Translations under genes and position numbers: made by a program | Assembly: GCF_000381965.1 (NCBI RefSeq) | Contig: NZ_KB908456.1 | Span: 1-64,000 of the forward strand | Length of the DNA: 64,000 nt | Direction of reading: 5' to 3' | Source: Oceanimonas smirnovii ATCC BAA-899 | GTDB lineage: Bacteria > Pseudomonadota > Gammaproteobacteria > Enterobacterales > Aeromonadaceae | Notes under the pieces: model-generated | The model's input: the letters and a program-made list of their open reading frames with translations, nothing else | Told to the model about the DNA's origin: nothing | Database searches by the model: none | Shown here: positions 17,433 to 26,900 of the stretch, piece by piece | Layout of the letters: each line of letters opens with the position of its first letter | How positions within the stretch are numbered: position 1 is the stretch's first letter

Positions 17433-19946
17433 GTGACGGATATCTCGCCAAACCCAGTACTGATAGAAAGGCTGATGCATACCGGCCTGCTTACCTGCAG
17501 CCCGGACACTCCCCTGCGTGAGGCAGCAGAGCGAATGGCATCCCGTCGCTGCAGCTCCATTCTGGTACTGGAGCACAATGTTGCCGTGGGCATCTGGACC
17601 GAACGGGACAGCCTCAAGCTGGATTTAAGCACCTCTGCCAGTCTGGATGTGCCCATTCGCAAAGTCATGAGTCAGCCAGTGCGCAGCCTGCCCCAGACCA
17701 CGCCGGTAAAAGAAGTTGAGCAGTGGTTCAGAAATCATCAGTGCCGGCACTTATTAATTACCGACGACAGTGGCCTGCCGGCCGGCATGGTGTCACAAAC
17801 CGATATTGCCCTGAAACAGGGTCTTGAGCCTTATCTTGGTTTACGCCGGGTAAACGATGCCATGAATACCACCCCGCTGGTATTGCCGGGCATCATGTCT
17901 TTGGCAGCTGCTGCCGGTGAGTTACTCAGACACCAGCAGGACGCCGCCGTCATCACCTGCTCGGCGGTGCAACTGGGTATTATTACCGAGCGTGATATGG
18001 TGAGGGTCATTGCTCGCCATGCCGGTAATACACCGGTGGGAGAACTGGCCAGTAAACCGCTGTTTTCTGTTGCTCCGGGTGATACGCTGCTGCACGCACG
18101 GGACCTGATGATAGATAATCAGGTACGGCATCTGGCAGTACTGGAAAACAATAAAGTAGTGGGACTGCTGGGTTTTCGGGAAATCATAAATGGGGTTGAA
18201 TACCGCTACCTCAAAGAAATGCAGCAATTGTTGCAGGAGCGGGATCAGGCGCTTAATACCTCGCGGCTGAATTTGCAGCTGGCGGAGCGAGTGATAGAAG
18301 CGTCGCTGGAGAGCATAGTGATTACCGACGCTGAAAACCGCATCGTGTTTGTCAACCCCTCCTTTACTCACACCACTGGCTACAGCGCCGAAGAAGTAAT
18401 AGGCCGTACCCCGGCCATGCTGTCTTCCGGCCGGCACGATGCTGCTTTTTATCGTGACATGTGGAAAACCATTAATGAGCGCGGGTACTGGCGCGGTGAA
18501 ATCTGGAACCGGCGCAAGAGCGGCCAGCTCTATCTTGAGCTGCTGACCATTACCGCCATTCACGATGATGACGGTCATACCACACATTTTGCCGCCCTGT
18601 TTACCGATATTACTCATATCAGGGAAAACGAAGACAAGATCCGGCGTCTGGCCTATTACGATCCGCTTACTGGTCTGCCCAACCGGCGTTTGCTGGAAGA
18701 CAGGCTGGAGCTGGCTATTCGCCATGCAAACCGTAACAAGCAGCACCTGGCGCTTATCTTTCTTGATCTTGATCACTTCAAGCAGGTTAACGATACATTG
18801 GGCCATGCTGCCGGTGACGAGCTGCTGCTCGATGTTTCCCGGCGCATTCGCATCCGCCTGCGGGAAGACGATACTCTGGCGCGGCTGGGCGGGGACGAAT
18901 TCATTGTGCTGCTGCCCGAGCTGAATGAGCCGGAAGAAGCCAGCCGTGTCGCTCAGCGCCTGATCGATACCATTGCCGAGCCTTTCAAAATAGGCCCCCA
19001 TGAATTTCGTATCGGCTGTAGTCTGGGAGTCAGCCTGTATCCTGATGACGCCGGCTCTGCCGAGCAGCTGTTACATCAGGCCGATGCGGCTATGTATCAG
19101 GCCAAACAGGAAGGCCGTAACGATTATCGTCTGTTCAGTAAACATATGAATCACCAGCAGCACAAGCTGCTGGCCATGGAAACGGCACTGCGCTACGCCG
19201 TGGAAACCGGCGAAGGCTTGAGTGTGCATTATCAGCCACAGGTGCGCCGTGACGATCGCAGTCTGGCCGGAGCCGAGGCACTGGCCCGCTGGCATCATCC
19301 CGAATTTGGTCCGGTTTCTCCGGCAGAATTTGTTCCTCTGGCAGAGCGTGCCGGCCTGATGGTACCACTTGGCATGACGCTGCTGAACAATGTTGCCAGC
19401 CAGCAACGACGCTGGCTGGATCAAGGATTAATACCGGTGCCGGTATCGGTCAACCTGTCGGCACAGCAGTTCTGGCAGCATAACCTGCTGGTGCAGTTCC
19501 GGCTGCTGCTGGCGGAGCACCGGCTGCCGGCCGGGCTTATTGGCATAGAGCTGACCGAAAGCGTGCTGCTCGACAAGCAGCAACAGGCCATTCCTCTGCT
19601 TTATGGCCTGCGCGAGCTGGGATTCAGCATGGCCATCGACGACTTTGGCACCGGCTACTCCTCATTAAGTTATTTACAGGATCTGCCTGTGGATACGTTA
19701 AAAATTGATCGCAGCTTTATTCAGCGCCAGGAATCCCGCAGCAGTAATGCCATTCTGGCAGCGGTTACGGGCCTTGCCCGGGAGCTGGACTATAAAGTGG
19801 TGGCGGAAGGGGTGGAAACTGAAGCACAGATGAAGGCACTGACGCGTTACCCCGTGGATTTAATTCAAGGATATCTCACCGGCCGGCCCGTGACTGCTGA
19901 TGAGTTTGCCGAGCGCTGGCTCAGCAAACAAACCTGCCGGAACTGA
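17433..19946 (+). CDS. CBS(x4)-PAS-GGDEF-EAL bifunctional c-di-GMP protein
   Basis: An 837-residue cytoplasmic sensor. Four CBS repeats (two Bateman pairs, about 5-255) are followed by a PAS domain (about 280-395), a GGDEF domain with an intact GGDEF at 486-490, and an EAL domain with an intact EAL at 615-617. ELTES and DDFGTGYSSL are conserved. Both cyclase and phosphodiesterase activities are therefore possible. CBS pairs usually bind adenine nucleotides, so energy charge may gate c-di-GMP output; that is inference. The start is GTG 17433 without a strong ribosome site; the next Met (residue 15) would truncate CBS1. There is no membrane helix. It contrasts with the degenerate GGDEF-EAL protein at 246-1871. 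Confidence 0.93.
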   Translation: MTDISPNPVLIERLMHTGLLTCSPDTPLREAAERMASRRCSSILVLEHNVAVGIWTERDSLKLDLSTSASLDVPIRKVMSQPVRSLPQTTPVKEVEQWFRNHQCRHLLITDDSGLPAGMVSQTDIALKQGLEPYLGLRRVNDAMNTTPLVLPGIMSLAAAAGELLRHQQDAAVITCSAVQLGIITERDMVRVIARHAGNTPVGELASKPLFSVAPGDTLLHARDLMIDNQVRHLAVLENNKVVGLLGFREIINGVEYRYLKEMQQLLQERDQALNTSRLNLQLAERVIEASLESIVITDAENRIVFVNPSFTHTTGYSAEEVIGRTPAMLSSGRHDAAFYRDMWKTINERGYWRGEIWNRRKSGQLYLELLTITAIHDDDGHTTHFAALFTDITHIRENEDKIRRLAYYDPLTGLPNRRLLEDRLELAIRHANRNKQHLALIFLDLDHFKQVNDTLGHAAGDELLLDVSRRIRIRLREDDTLARLGGDEFIVLLPELNEPEEASRVAQRLIDTIAEPFKIGPHEFRIGCSLGVSLYPDDAGSAEQLLHQADAAMYQAKQEGRNDYRLFSKHMNHQQHKLLAMETALRYAVETGEGLSVHYQPQVRRDDRSLAGAEALARWHHPEFGPVSPAEFVPLAERAGLMVPLGMTLLNNVASQQRRWLDQGLIPVPVSVNLSAQQFWQHNLLVQFRLLLAEHRLPAGLIGIELTESVLLDKQQQAIPLLYGLRELGFSMAIDDFGTGYSSLSYLQDLPVDTLKIDRSFIQRQESRSSNAILAAVTGLARELDYKVVAEGVETEAQMKALTRYPVDLIQGYLTGRPVTADEFAERWLSKQTCRN

Positions 19947-19954
19947 GATGATGG

Positions 19955-20650
19955 TTACAGGGCAACAGCACGGCCAATAAATTGAACCGGCCCAGTAGGC
20001 AGCCCCGTGGGCGAGCCACCCGGCTGCTCAAGGGTCAACTCAAACAACTGATTCGGTGCCAGCGGCGGCAGCTCATCCAGTGTGGTGTGCAGCGGCTGCC
20101 CCGGCTCTACCAGCCCCAGAGATACCGGTGCCGGCCAGTCTGCTCCCTTGGTCCAGAATTGCAGCACCCTGTTTGCCGGTATGCTGGTGACTGCCAGCGG
20201 AAGCAGCTGAACCTCCCGCCTGTTGCTGGCACGCACCAGCCAGCCCGGTGTCTGCTGCTCGGGGGCAATCAGTACCACCACGTAAGCCGGCTGTGGCGCA
20301 GGCTGAAACAGTAACAGCACCGCCACCAAAGCACAGGCCGCCATACTCACGCCCTGCCAGAGCAATATGTGCTGCCACCAGCGACGCTTTGGTACAGCCG
20401 GGCGTAATGATTCCAGCATATCAATACTGCGCCTGATCCTGGGCCAGAGCAGAGATGAGGGAGCCACCGGCTCAGCAAGTGCTGCCAGGGGATGCAGCCG
20501 CTCTTCCCATTGCGCCACCACATGCTGCAGGCGTTCATCCGTCTGCAGCCGCTGCTCCAGTTGCTGCCGCTCTTCTGCAGACAAGGTGCCCAGCACATAC
20601 TCACCGGCCAGGGCATACATTGCAGCATCATGCTGCTCCTGGTTACTCAT
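19955..20650 (-). CDS. Anti-sigma factor, RskA type
   Basis: A 231-residue protein. An N-terminal cytoplasmic anti-sigma domain (ALAGEYVLGTLSAEERQQLE, about 10-80) is followed by one transmembrane helix (about 100-118) and a periplasmic RskA C-terminal domain. RskA proteins bind their ECF sigma factor and release it after regulated proteolysis. The ATG overlaps the sigma stop codon (ATGA), the usual coupled arrangement. It lacks the zinc-binding HxxxCxxC motif, so a ZAS-type thiol switch is not expected. Confidence 0.88.
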   Translation of the reverse strand: MSNQEQHDAAMYALAGEYVLGTLSAEERQQLEQRLQTDERLQHVVAQWEERLHPLAALAEPVAPSSLLWPRIRRSIDMLESLRPAVPKRRWWQHILLWQGVSMAACALVAVLLLFQPAPQPAYVVVLIAPEQQTPGWLVRASNRREVQLLPLAVTSIPANRVLQFWTKGADWPAPVSLGLVEPGQPLHTTLDELPPLAPNQLFELTLEQPGGSPTGLPTGPVQFIGRAVAL

Positions 20651-21213
20651 GACATACACTCTCTGAGGGTTGCCAGACTACGCCGAATCCAGGCTTTAAT
20701 CGTTCCCAGCGGCGTATTTAAACGGGCAGCAATCTCGTGATGCGTGCAGCCATCCATATAAGCGTGAAGTATGCAGCTGCGTCGTTCTGGTTCAAGCATT
20801 GCAAGGCAGCGTTCAATACCGGCGCTGTGTTCTTCCCAGCTCACTCCGTCCTTGCGTTGCTGCCAGTGTTCAAAGGATCGGCTGGCATCCATCTGCTGAC
20901 TTTGCTCCGTATCCATATTCAGCTCCCGGCTCCGGTTGCGTACCGTATTCAGGGCAAGGTGGCGAGCCACACTGTATATCCAGCCCCGGGCAGAGCCCCG
21001 CATAGGATCAAAAGAACCGGCACGCAGCCAGATATTGAGCAGCGCATCGTGAACGATATCCTCTGCCAGGGCCCGATCACGCACAATGCGCAGGACCACC
21101 CCAAGCAACTGCGCACTTTCCGCTTCATACAGCTGGTGCAAGGCATTGCGCTCACCACGGGCACACGCCGCCAGCAACCGCTGATAATCCACATCTGCTA
21201 TCAATGTGCTCAT
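20647..21213 (-). CDS. ECF RNA polymerase sigma factor, SigK-like
   Basis: A 188-residue protein. The region 2 segment contains AEDIVHDALLNIWLRAGSFDP and RGWIYSVARHLALNTVRNR; region 4 contains YMDGCTHHEIAARLNTPLGTIKAWIRRSL. It pairs with the RskA-type anti-sigma gene by a 4-base overlap, as in SigK systems. The ATG at 21213 is preferred; a GTG three codons earlier is possible. An inverted repeat that includes GGAAC lies just upstream and could be part of an autoregulated promoter. Confidence 0.9.
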   Translation of the reverse strand: MSTLIADVDYQRLLAACARGERNALHQLYEAESAQLLGVVLRIVRDRALAEDIVHDALLNIWLRAGSFDPMRGSARGWIYSVARHLALNTVRNRSRELNMDTEQSQQMDASRSFEHWQQRKDGVSWEEHSAGIERCLAMLEPERRSCILHAYMDGCTHHEIAARLNTPLGTIKAWIRRSLATLRECMS

Positions 21214-21229
21214 ACAAAACACCGCCCGG

Positions 21230-21257
21230 AGTCGTCAAATGGAACTTTTCCGTTCCA
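21230..21257 (-). promoter_or_regulatory. Candidate ECF promoter / palindrome before the sigma gene
   Basis: On the minus strand GGAAC (21256-21252) is followed 17 nt later by CGACT (21234-21230), the geometry of an ECF-type -35/-10 pair. The same area is an 18-bp palindrome, TGGAAC-TTTTCC-GTTCCA (21240-21257). Autoregulation is a reasonable hypothesis. Confidence 0.35.
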
Positions 21258-21324
21258 AGCATAGACCATGACTCCCGAGCGGCTCTGAAAATTTGTTTCT
21301 TGAGGCTTAATGATGTGCCGAGCT

Positions 21325-21843
21325 TCAGCCTGCTTTCCAGAACAGATAATCCGCCTGATACTGCACTACCTGACGATCACCCTGGTTACCTTCGCTGCAG
21401 TCCATCGCCGGGGCCACTCCGCCCTGAGTATTAAGCCGCTGAATATAAGTGACACCTGTCATGGCTCCCTCCCCGTCAGCAGGATTTGCCTGAACCAGCT
21501 GAAGAGGAATATTACCATCACCACCGGGTGCCACAGCGAGCTGCTTGCCGGTGACGCTGGAGCCGTCGGCAGACTGCCAGGTAGCCGGAGGACCGAAATA
21601 GCGGCCTATCTCATTCCCCGCACTGTCCTTCAGCATGGCATCCGGGCCCATAAACACCCAGGCTGGTTTTCCCGTGTCTGCAGCCTTGCATTCATAGGTA
21701 ATTTCACCAATACCAAGCGTTTCCATTACCAACTGATTGCCTGCAGGTACCTGTACGCTTTCCGGCACCACAGCCTGAGCGGCAGGGATCAGTAACAAGG
21801 CCGAAGTCAGCACCAGGGTCATTTTTCCGTTAATATTTTGCAT
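21325..21843 (-). CDS. Secreted DUF3455-family protein
   Basis: A 172-residue protein with an N-terminal signal peptide (about 1-24, ending PAAQA). Motifs typical of DUF3455 are ITYECKA, WVFMGPDAML, YFGPPATWQSADGSSV, GVTYIQRLNTQGGVAP and the C-terminal YQADYLFW. Two cysteines may form a disulfide. Function is unknown; some relatives are found in stress-related operons. It is co-directional with, and directly upstream of, the ECF sigma gene (111 nt), which suggests it belongs to that regulon. Confidence 0.85.
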   Translation of the reverse strand: MQNINGKMTLVLTSALLLIPAAQAVVPESVQVPAGNQLVMETLGIGEITYECKAADTGKPAWVFMGPDAMLKDSAGNEIGRYFGPPATWQSADGSSVTGKQLAVAPGGDGNIPLQLVQANPADGEGAMTGVTYIQRLNTQGGVAPAMDCSEGNQGDRQVVQYQADYLFWKAG

Positions 21844-21948
21844 CTCATCTCTCCCGACAGAATAACAATGATATGTGGCATCACGGCCACATAATGAATA
21901 CCCACCGGAACCTCATTTGGATGCACCTAAGCAAAAAAATATTTTGTA

Positions 21949-23946
21949 CTAGCGCTGCAGGCTTTCAAGCAGGCCGCTGCGCCGCTCAACACGGCGGGCA
22001 ATAGCCTGTTCAAATACGTTCCGGCCCGGCTCCAGTAAGGTAAAATGCTGGCTGGCCCGGGTAATGCCGGTATAAAGCAGCTCCTTGGTCAGCACCGGAT
22101 TCAGCGCCTCGGGCAGGATCAGCGCCGTATGTTCAAACTCCGAGCCCTGAGACTTGTGCACTGTCATGGCAAACACGGTTTCCACCTCGCTCAGCCGGCT
22201 TGGCAGCACAAAACGCAGCTCGTTACTGCCGTCGTTGCGGGCAAACGCTACTCTGAGCACGGCGCGACCGTCTTGTTCCGGCAGCCGCAGAGCAATGCCG
22301 ATGTCGCCGTTCATCAGCCCCAGGCTGTAATCATTGCGGGTCACCAGCACGGGCCGGCCTTCATACCAGCCTTCAGCAGCGCTGAGCAGACCGCGCCGGT
22401 GCAACAGACCGGCAATGCGCAGGTTCAGCCCTTCCACCCCCCAGGGGCCGCGGCGCACCGCACACAAAAGGCGAAAACGATCAAAGGCCGTCAGCACACT
22501 GTCGGCCCAGTCATGCCAGGCGTTATCATCAAAGGCGGTATTCACAGCCGGGCGGGTGTTGTTCAATACTTCCAGATAATGGCCGTAGCCCAGCGCCTTA
22601 CCTCTGCCACCATAAAGCAAACGGTTCAGGCTGCTGTCCTGCTCGCCCTTTATGCGTACCGAGGCAATATCGTCATACTGGCCCAGCAAGGCCCGGGCCA
22701 GCGTCGCCTGCTGGCTGTTTACTGCCTCCGCCAGCCGGCCAATGCCGGAGCCACCGGCAAAGCGGCGGGAATAGCGCAACATCAGCACCCGCTGAGCCAG
22801 CGCGTGGCGCTCTGAATCTCCGGCCAGCAGTGACGGATGAGCCACCTGTTCACCACTGACCGCTTCCAGCCAGGCTTTGCGCTCCGGAGTATAGAGTCCC
22901 TGCTCGGCCTGACTGCACAAGTCTCCCAACAGCGCTCCCGCTTCCACTGAAGCCAGCTGATCCTTGTCTCCCAGTAACAACAGACGGGCATGCGCCGGCA
23001 GGGCCATCAGCAGGCTGTGCATCATTTCCAGGTCAATCATGGACGCCTCATCCACCACCAGCACATCCAGCGGCAGCGGATTCCCTCCATGATGACGAAA
23101 ATGCCGGCTGCCAGGCACACTGCCCAGCAGGCGATGCAGGGTGCTCACTTCCGTGGGAATATGAGCGCGTACCGTTTCATTCACCGGCAGCCTGACTACC
23201 TGATTACCAATAGACTCGGTCAGCCGGGCCGCCGCCTTGCCGGTGGGTGCCGCCAGTCTGATGCGCAACGGCTGGCTGGCGGTGCCCTGCAACAACGCCA
23301 GCAGCCGCACCACAGTGGTGGTTTTGCCGGTACCGGGGCCGCCGGTGATCAGGGTAAAACCACTGCTGGCGGCCAGGGCACAGGCCAGCTTCTGCCAGTC
23401 GGTCTGGCGCTCGCCATTAATTCTGAGCGGCTCGGGAAACAGCCGCTCAAGCCAGACGGGCAGATCATCGGGCACGTCCCTGTCATCTCGAATACGGGCC
23501 GCCAGCGCTTCAGCAACTCCCTGCTCATAACTCCAGTAGCGGCGCAGATAAAGCCGTTCACCACTGAGCACCAGCGGTCGCTCCGCTTCTCCCTTGGCCG
23601 CTATCAGCGGACTTTGTGCCAGCGCCTGCTGCCAGTCACTCAGGGTCAGTCCGGCCAGCCACAAAGACGGCAGCCAGGCATCCGCCAGGCCTTCTTCTCC
23701 TTCCGGTGGCAACGACAGGGCAAAGTCTGGCTCGGCCAAGGTGGCCGCCAGGTCCAGACACACATGGCCATGACCAAGCTGGTGGCTGGCCAGTGCCGCC
23801 GCCAGCAGGACACGCGGATCTGCGCCTGGCACCTGCTCAGCCAGAAAGCCCGCCAGGGCGCTGTCCAGGGCTCTGAGCCAGCCAAGTTCCACCCATTGCT
23901 GCAGCAGGGACTGCAGCTCCTGTATTGACGTTTTGGTGGTGATCAT
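21949..23946 (-). CDS. recD: Exodeoxyribonuclease V alpha subunit
   Basis: A 665-residue SF1B 5'-3' helicase of RecBCD. Walker A GGPGTGKT (202-209) and VLVVDEASMID (motif II) are present, and the C-terminal TVHKSQGSEFEHTALILP segment is typical of RecD. The ATG overlaps the recB stop (ATGA), implying coupled translation of the heterotrimer. The length is slightly above the E. coli 608 residues. It is last in recC-recB-recD. Confidence 0.97.
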   Translation of the reverse strand: MITTKTSIQELQSLLQQWVELGWLRALDSALAGFLAEQVPGADPRVLLAAALASHQLGHGHVCLDLAATLAEPDFALSLPPEGEEGLADAWLPSLWLAGLTLSDWQQALAQSPLIAAKGEAERPLVLSGERLYLRRYWSYEQGVAEALAARIRDDRDVPDDLPVWLERLFPEPLRINGERQTDWQKLACALAASSGFTLITGGPGTGKTTTVVRLLALLQGTASQPLRIRLAAPTGKAAARLTESIGNQVVRLPVNETVRAHIPTEVSTLHRLLGSVPGSRHFRHHGGNPLPLDVLVVDEASMIDLEMMHSLLMALPAHARLLLLGDKDQLASVEAGALLGDLCSQAEQGLYTPERKAWLEAVSGEQVAHPSLLAGDSERHALAQRVLMLRYSRRFAGGSGIGRLAEAVNSQQATLARALLGQYDDIASVRIKGEQDSSLNRLLYGGRGKALGYGHYLEVLNNTRPAVNTAFDDNAWHDWADSVLTAFDRFRLLCAVRRGPWGVEGLNLRIAGLLHRRGLLSAAEGWYEGRPVLVTRNDYSLGLMNGDIGIALRLPEQDGRAVLRVAFARNDGSNELRFVLPSRLSEVETVFAMTVHKSQGSEFEHTALILPEALNPVLTKELLYTGITRASQHFTLLEPGRNVFEQAIARRVERRSGLLESLQR

Positions 23947-26900
23947 GACCCGCTCTCCTCGTTCTGCTCGCCGTAAAATAGCTGGTTTAAGGTTTCAATC
24001 AGCACCTTGGGTGGGCGCTCGAACCAGCCGGCACCGGGGCTGCGCACAAAGGCATACAGGGCTCCCCCCATGTGGGTGTCATAGTCATAATCAGGCAAAC
24101 GCAGCAGCAGCTGGCGGTGCAGCGCCAGCACATAAAGCACCGCCTGCAGATCGTAACGGTGGCGAATCACCTGGTTTTCCATGGCCGCCCGTGTGTAATC
24201 ACCGTCGTCGGATCCCAGCCAGTTCGACTTGTAATCCACCACGTAATAACGCCCCTCATGCTCAAACACCAGATCGATAAAGCCCTTGAGCATGCCGTTC
24301 AGCCGGCCGGGGGCCAGCTCGGGCCGCTCCCGCTCAGGCAGAACATGCTGACGTATCAGGCCGTCAAGGGCCGGAATGTGCACATGGCTCACTTCCAGCC
24401 AGAATTCCAGCTCAGGCTGACACTGCTCCAGTTGCTGCAGCGCCGGCCCGCCGGCAAACAGGGGCGTGCTCATCAGCCCCAGCAGCCAGTCGGTGAGTGG
24501 TGTGGTCCATTCAGTCATGCCTCTCAGCTGACAGCGCCGCGCCAGCTGGGTGGCCAACTCCTCGGGCCGGGCCGCCAGTCCCTCATTCAGCGCCAGCTCC
24601 AGCAAACCGTGTAAAAAGGTGCCCGCCGCCGGTCCGCGAGGAAAGCGGTGCAGCCCGGGCGTTTCACCGGGGCGCAGCGGCACAAAGGGGCGTTCGGTGT
24701 CGTCATCACCGCTTTTTTCTGCTTCGGGCCGCTCCGGTGAGGCATCGTCAAAACGCCGGCCGGCATCGTTACGACTTAATAAAGCGCTGTAGGAGGCTAT
24801 CCACCAGTGCTCCGCTGCCGGCCGTCCTGGCTCGGCCCATACCGGCTCAGCCACATCGTCATCACAAGCCTGCAAGAGCGTCTTATTGGCCTCGGGAGCG
24901 GCGCACAGGGCGGTATCGGCGCTTTCCAGCGGCTGCAGCCACTGGCTCAAGTTACCCGCAAGTGTGGCACCGCCGCCCAGCAGCCGGCCAATGGCCGAGT
25001 CATGCAGGCGCGAGTGTTTGCTGTTGCCCACACCAATATCGGCCAGCCCCAGCCAGCAGGCGTGGCGGGCCCGGGTGAGCGCCACATAGAGCAGGCGCAG
25101 ATCTTCTCCCAGCCGCTCCCGCTCGGCCCGGGCCTTTTGCTCATCGGTGGGGCTAAGCACCAGCCGCTTGCGGCCGTTTTCATGCAGCTGCACCGCGCTG
25201 CCTCTGGCCCCGCTTTCACGAAAACTGCAGATAAAGGGCAGAAATACCAGCGGATATTCCAGTCCCTTGGACTTGTGAATGGTCACCACCCGCACCAGGG
25301 CGGCATCGCTTTCCAGCCGCAGCACCTGCTCATCGGCGGCTTCCCGCTCACCGTTAATGCACTCGGCCAGATGGCGGATCAGCGCCTGCTCGCCATCCAG
25401 GGTGGCGGCGGCCTGCTGCATCAGCTCCGCCAGATGCAACAGATTGGTCAGCCGGCGCTCTCCTTCCGTGTCCTGCAGCAGCCGGGCCGGCAGCTCAAAG
25501 TCGTGCAGCAGCCGGTGCACCATGGGCAGCACGCCCTGGCGCTGCCACAGCCGGCGATAATCCCGAAACTGCATGACCCTGGCTTCCCAGTGGCGCTCGT
25601 CCTGATTCAGCCGCTCCAGCTCCGCCAGACTCAGCCCCAGGCTGGCGGTGGCCAGCGCGGCTCTGAGTTTGCCGTCCTGCTCCGGCGCGGCGCAGGCCTG
25701 CAGCCAGTGCAGCACATCACCGGCCTCGGGGCTGGCAAACACCGAATCCTTGTCGGACAGATACACACTGCGCACGCCCCGCTCCGCCAGTGCCCGGCGA
25801 ATGGCCTGAGCTTCACGAAAGCTGCGCACCAGCACGGCCATGTCGCTGGGTCTGACCGGCGTAAAACCGTCTTCGCCGGCAAAACCGGCCCGGCCTTCAC
25901 CGCCCAGATTCAGCAAGTGCGTCATATGGCTGGCACAGCGGGCCGCCATGTCATTCACATAGGCACCGCCGGAAAAGGGCTTGTCGTCCTCGTTATCGAG
26001 CTGCCACAACACCAGCGCCGGCCAGGGATTATCATCACACTGCCACTGCTCACTGCGGCCTCTGGCCTTGACCGGCATAAAAGGCAGCGGATTCTGACCG
26101 TTCTCACGAAACAGAAACGCCCCCTGCTCATGGGCTTCGGCTCGCTCGAACAAGCGGTTCACCGCCGACACCATGGTGCGGGAGGAGCGAAAGTTGGTGT
26201 CCAGGGTATAGTGCCGGTCTTTGGTGGCTGCACGGGCGTCCAGATAGGTATAAATATCCGCCCCACGAAAGGCATAAATAGCCTGTTTGGGATCGCCAAT
26301 CATAAAGAGGCCGCTGTCGGCATCGTTATCGGCCACACGGTAAATGGTGTTGAAAATACGATATTGCAGGGGGTCTGTGTCCTGAAATTCGTCGATCAGT
26401 GCCACCGGAAACTGCCGCCTAATCACCTCGGCCAGTCGCGGGCCGTTTTCGCCGGCAAGCGCATCATCCAGCCGGGTGAGCATGTCATCAAAGCCCATTT
26501 CCGCCCGCCGGCGTTTTTCCAGCTCAAAGCGCGCCCGCACATGCCCGGCGGCATGGCGCAGCGGGGCTTCCAAAGGCGCGGCCAGCGCCGTCAGCTCGGC
26601 GGGCAAAGTTTCCATGGCGGCAAAAGCCGGGTGCTCGGGCGCGGCGGCCGTGTCTTTCCAGGCTTCGGTAATGCCGCTCTGGCTCAGGCGATAAAACGCC
26701 GCCTCCGTTAACGGCAGCACCAGCTCGTCGCTGCTCAGCCAGTCCCGAATAACACTTAGCCAGCCGTCGGTACGTTTGGCCTGCAGCCACTTGCCCTGCA
26801 CCTGCTTGGCGGCAATGGCGGTTTGCAGCAGCTGCTCTATCTCGTTCACCCACACTTGCCAGGGCGCTTTTATCGCTCTGAGCCTGGCCTCACGCTCATT

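Noticed and set aside
24807..26711. 634-codon plus-strand frame opposite recB
   Set aside because: Antisense shadow of recB caused by GC-rich codon bias; no recognisable domain and no ribosome site.
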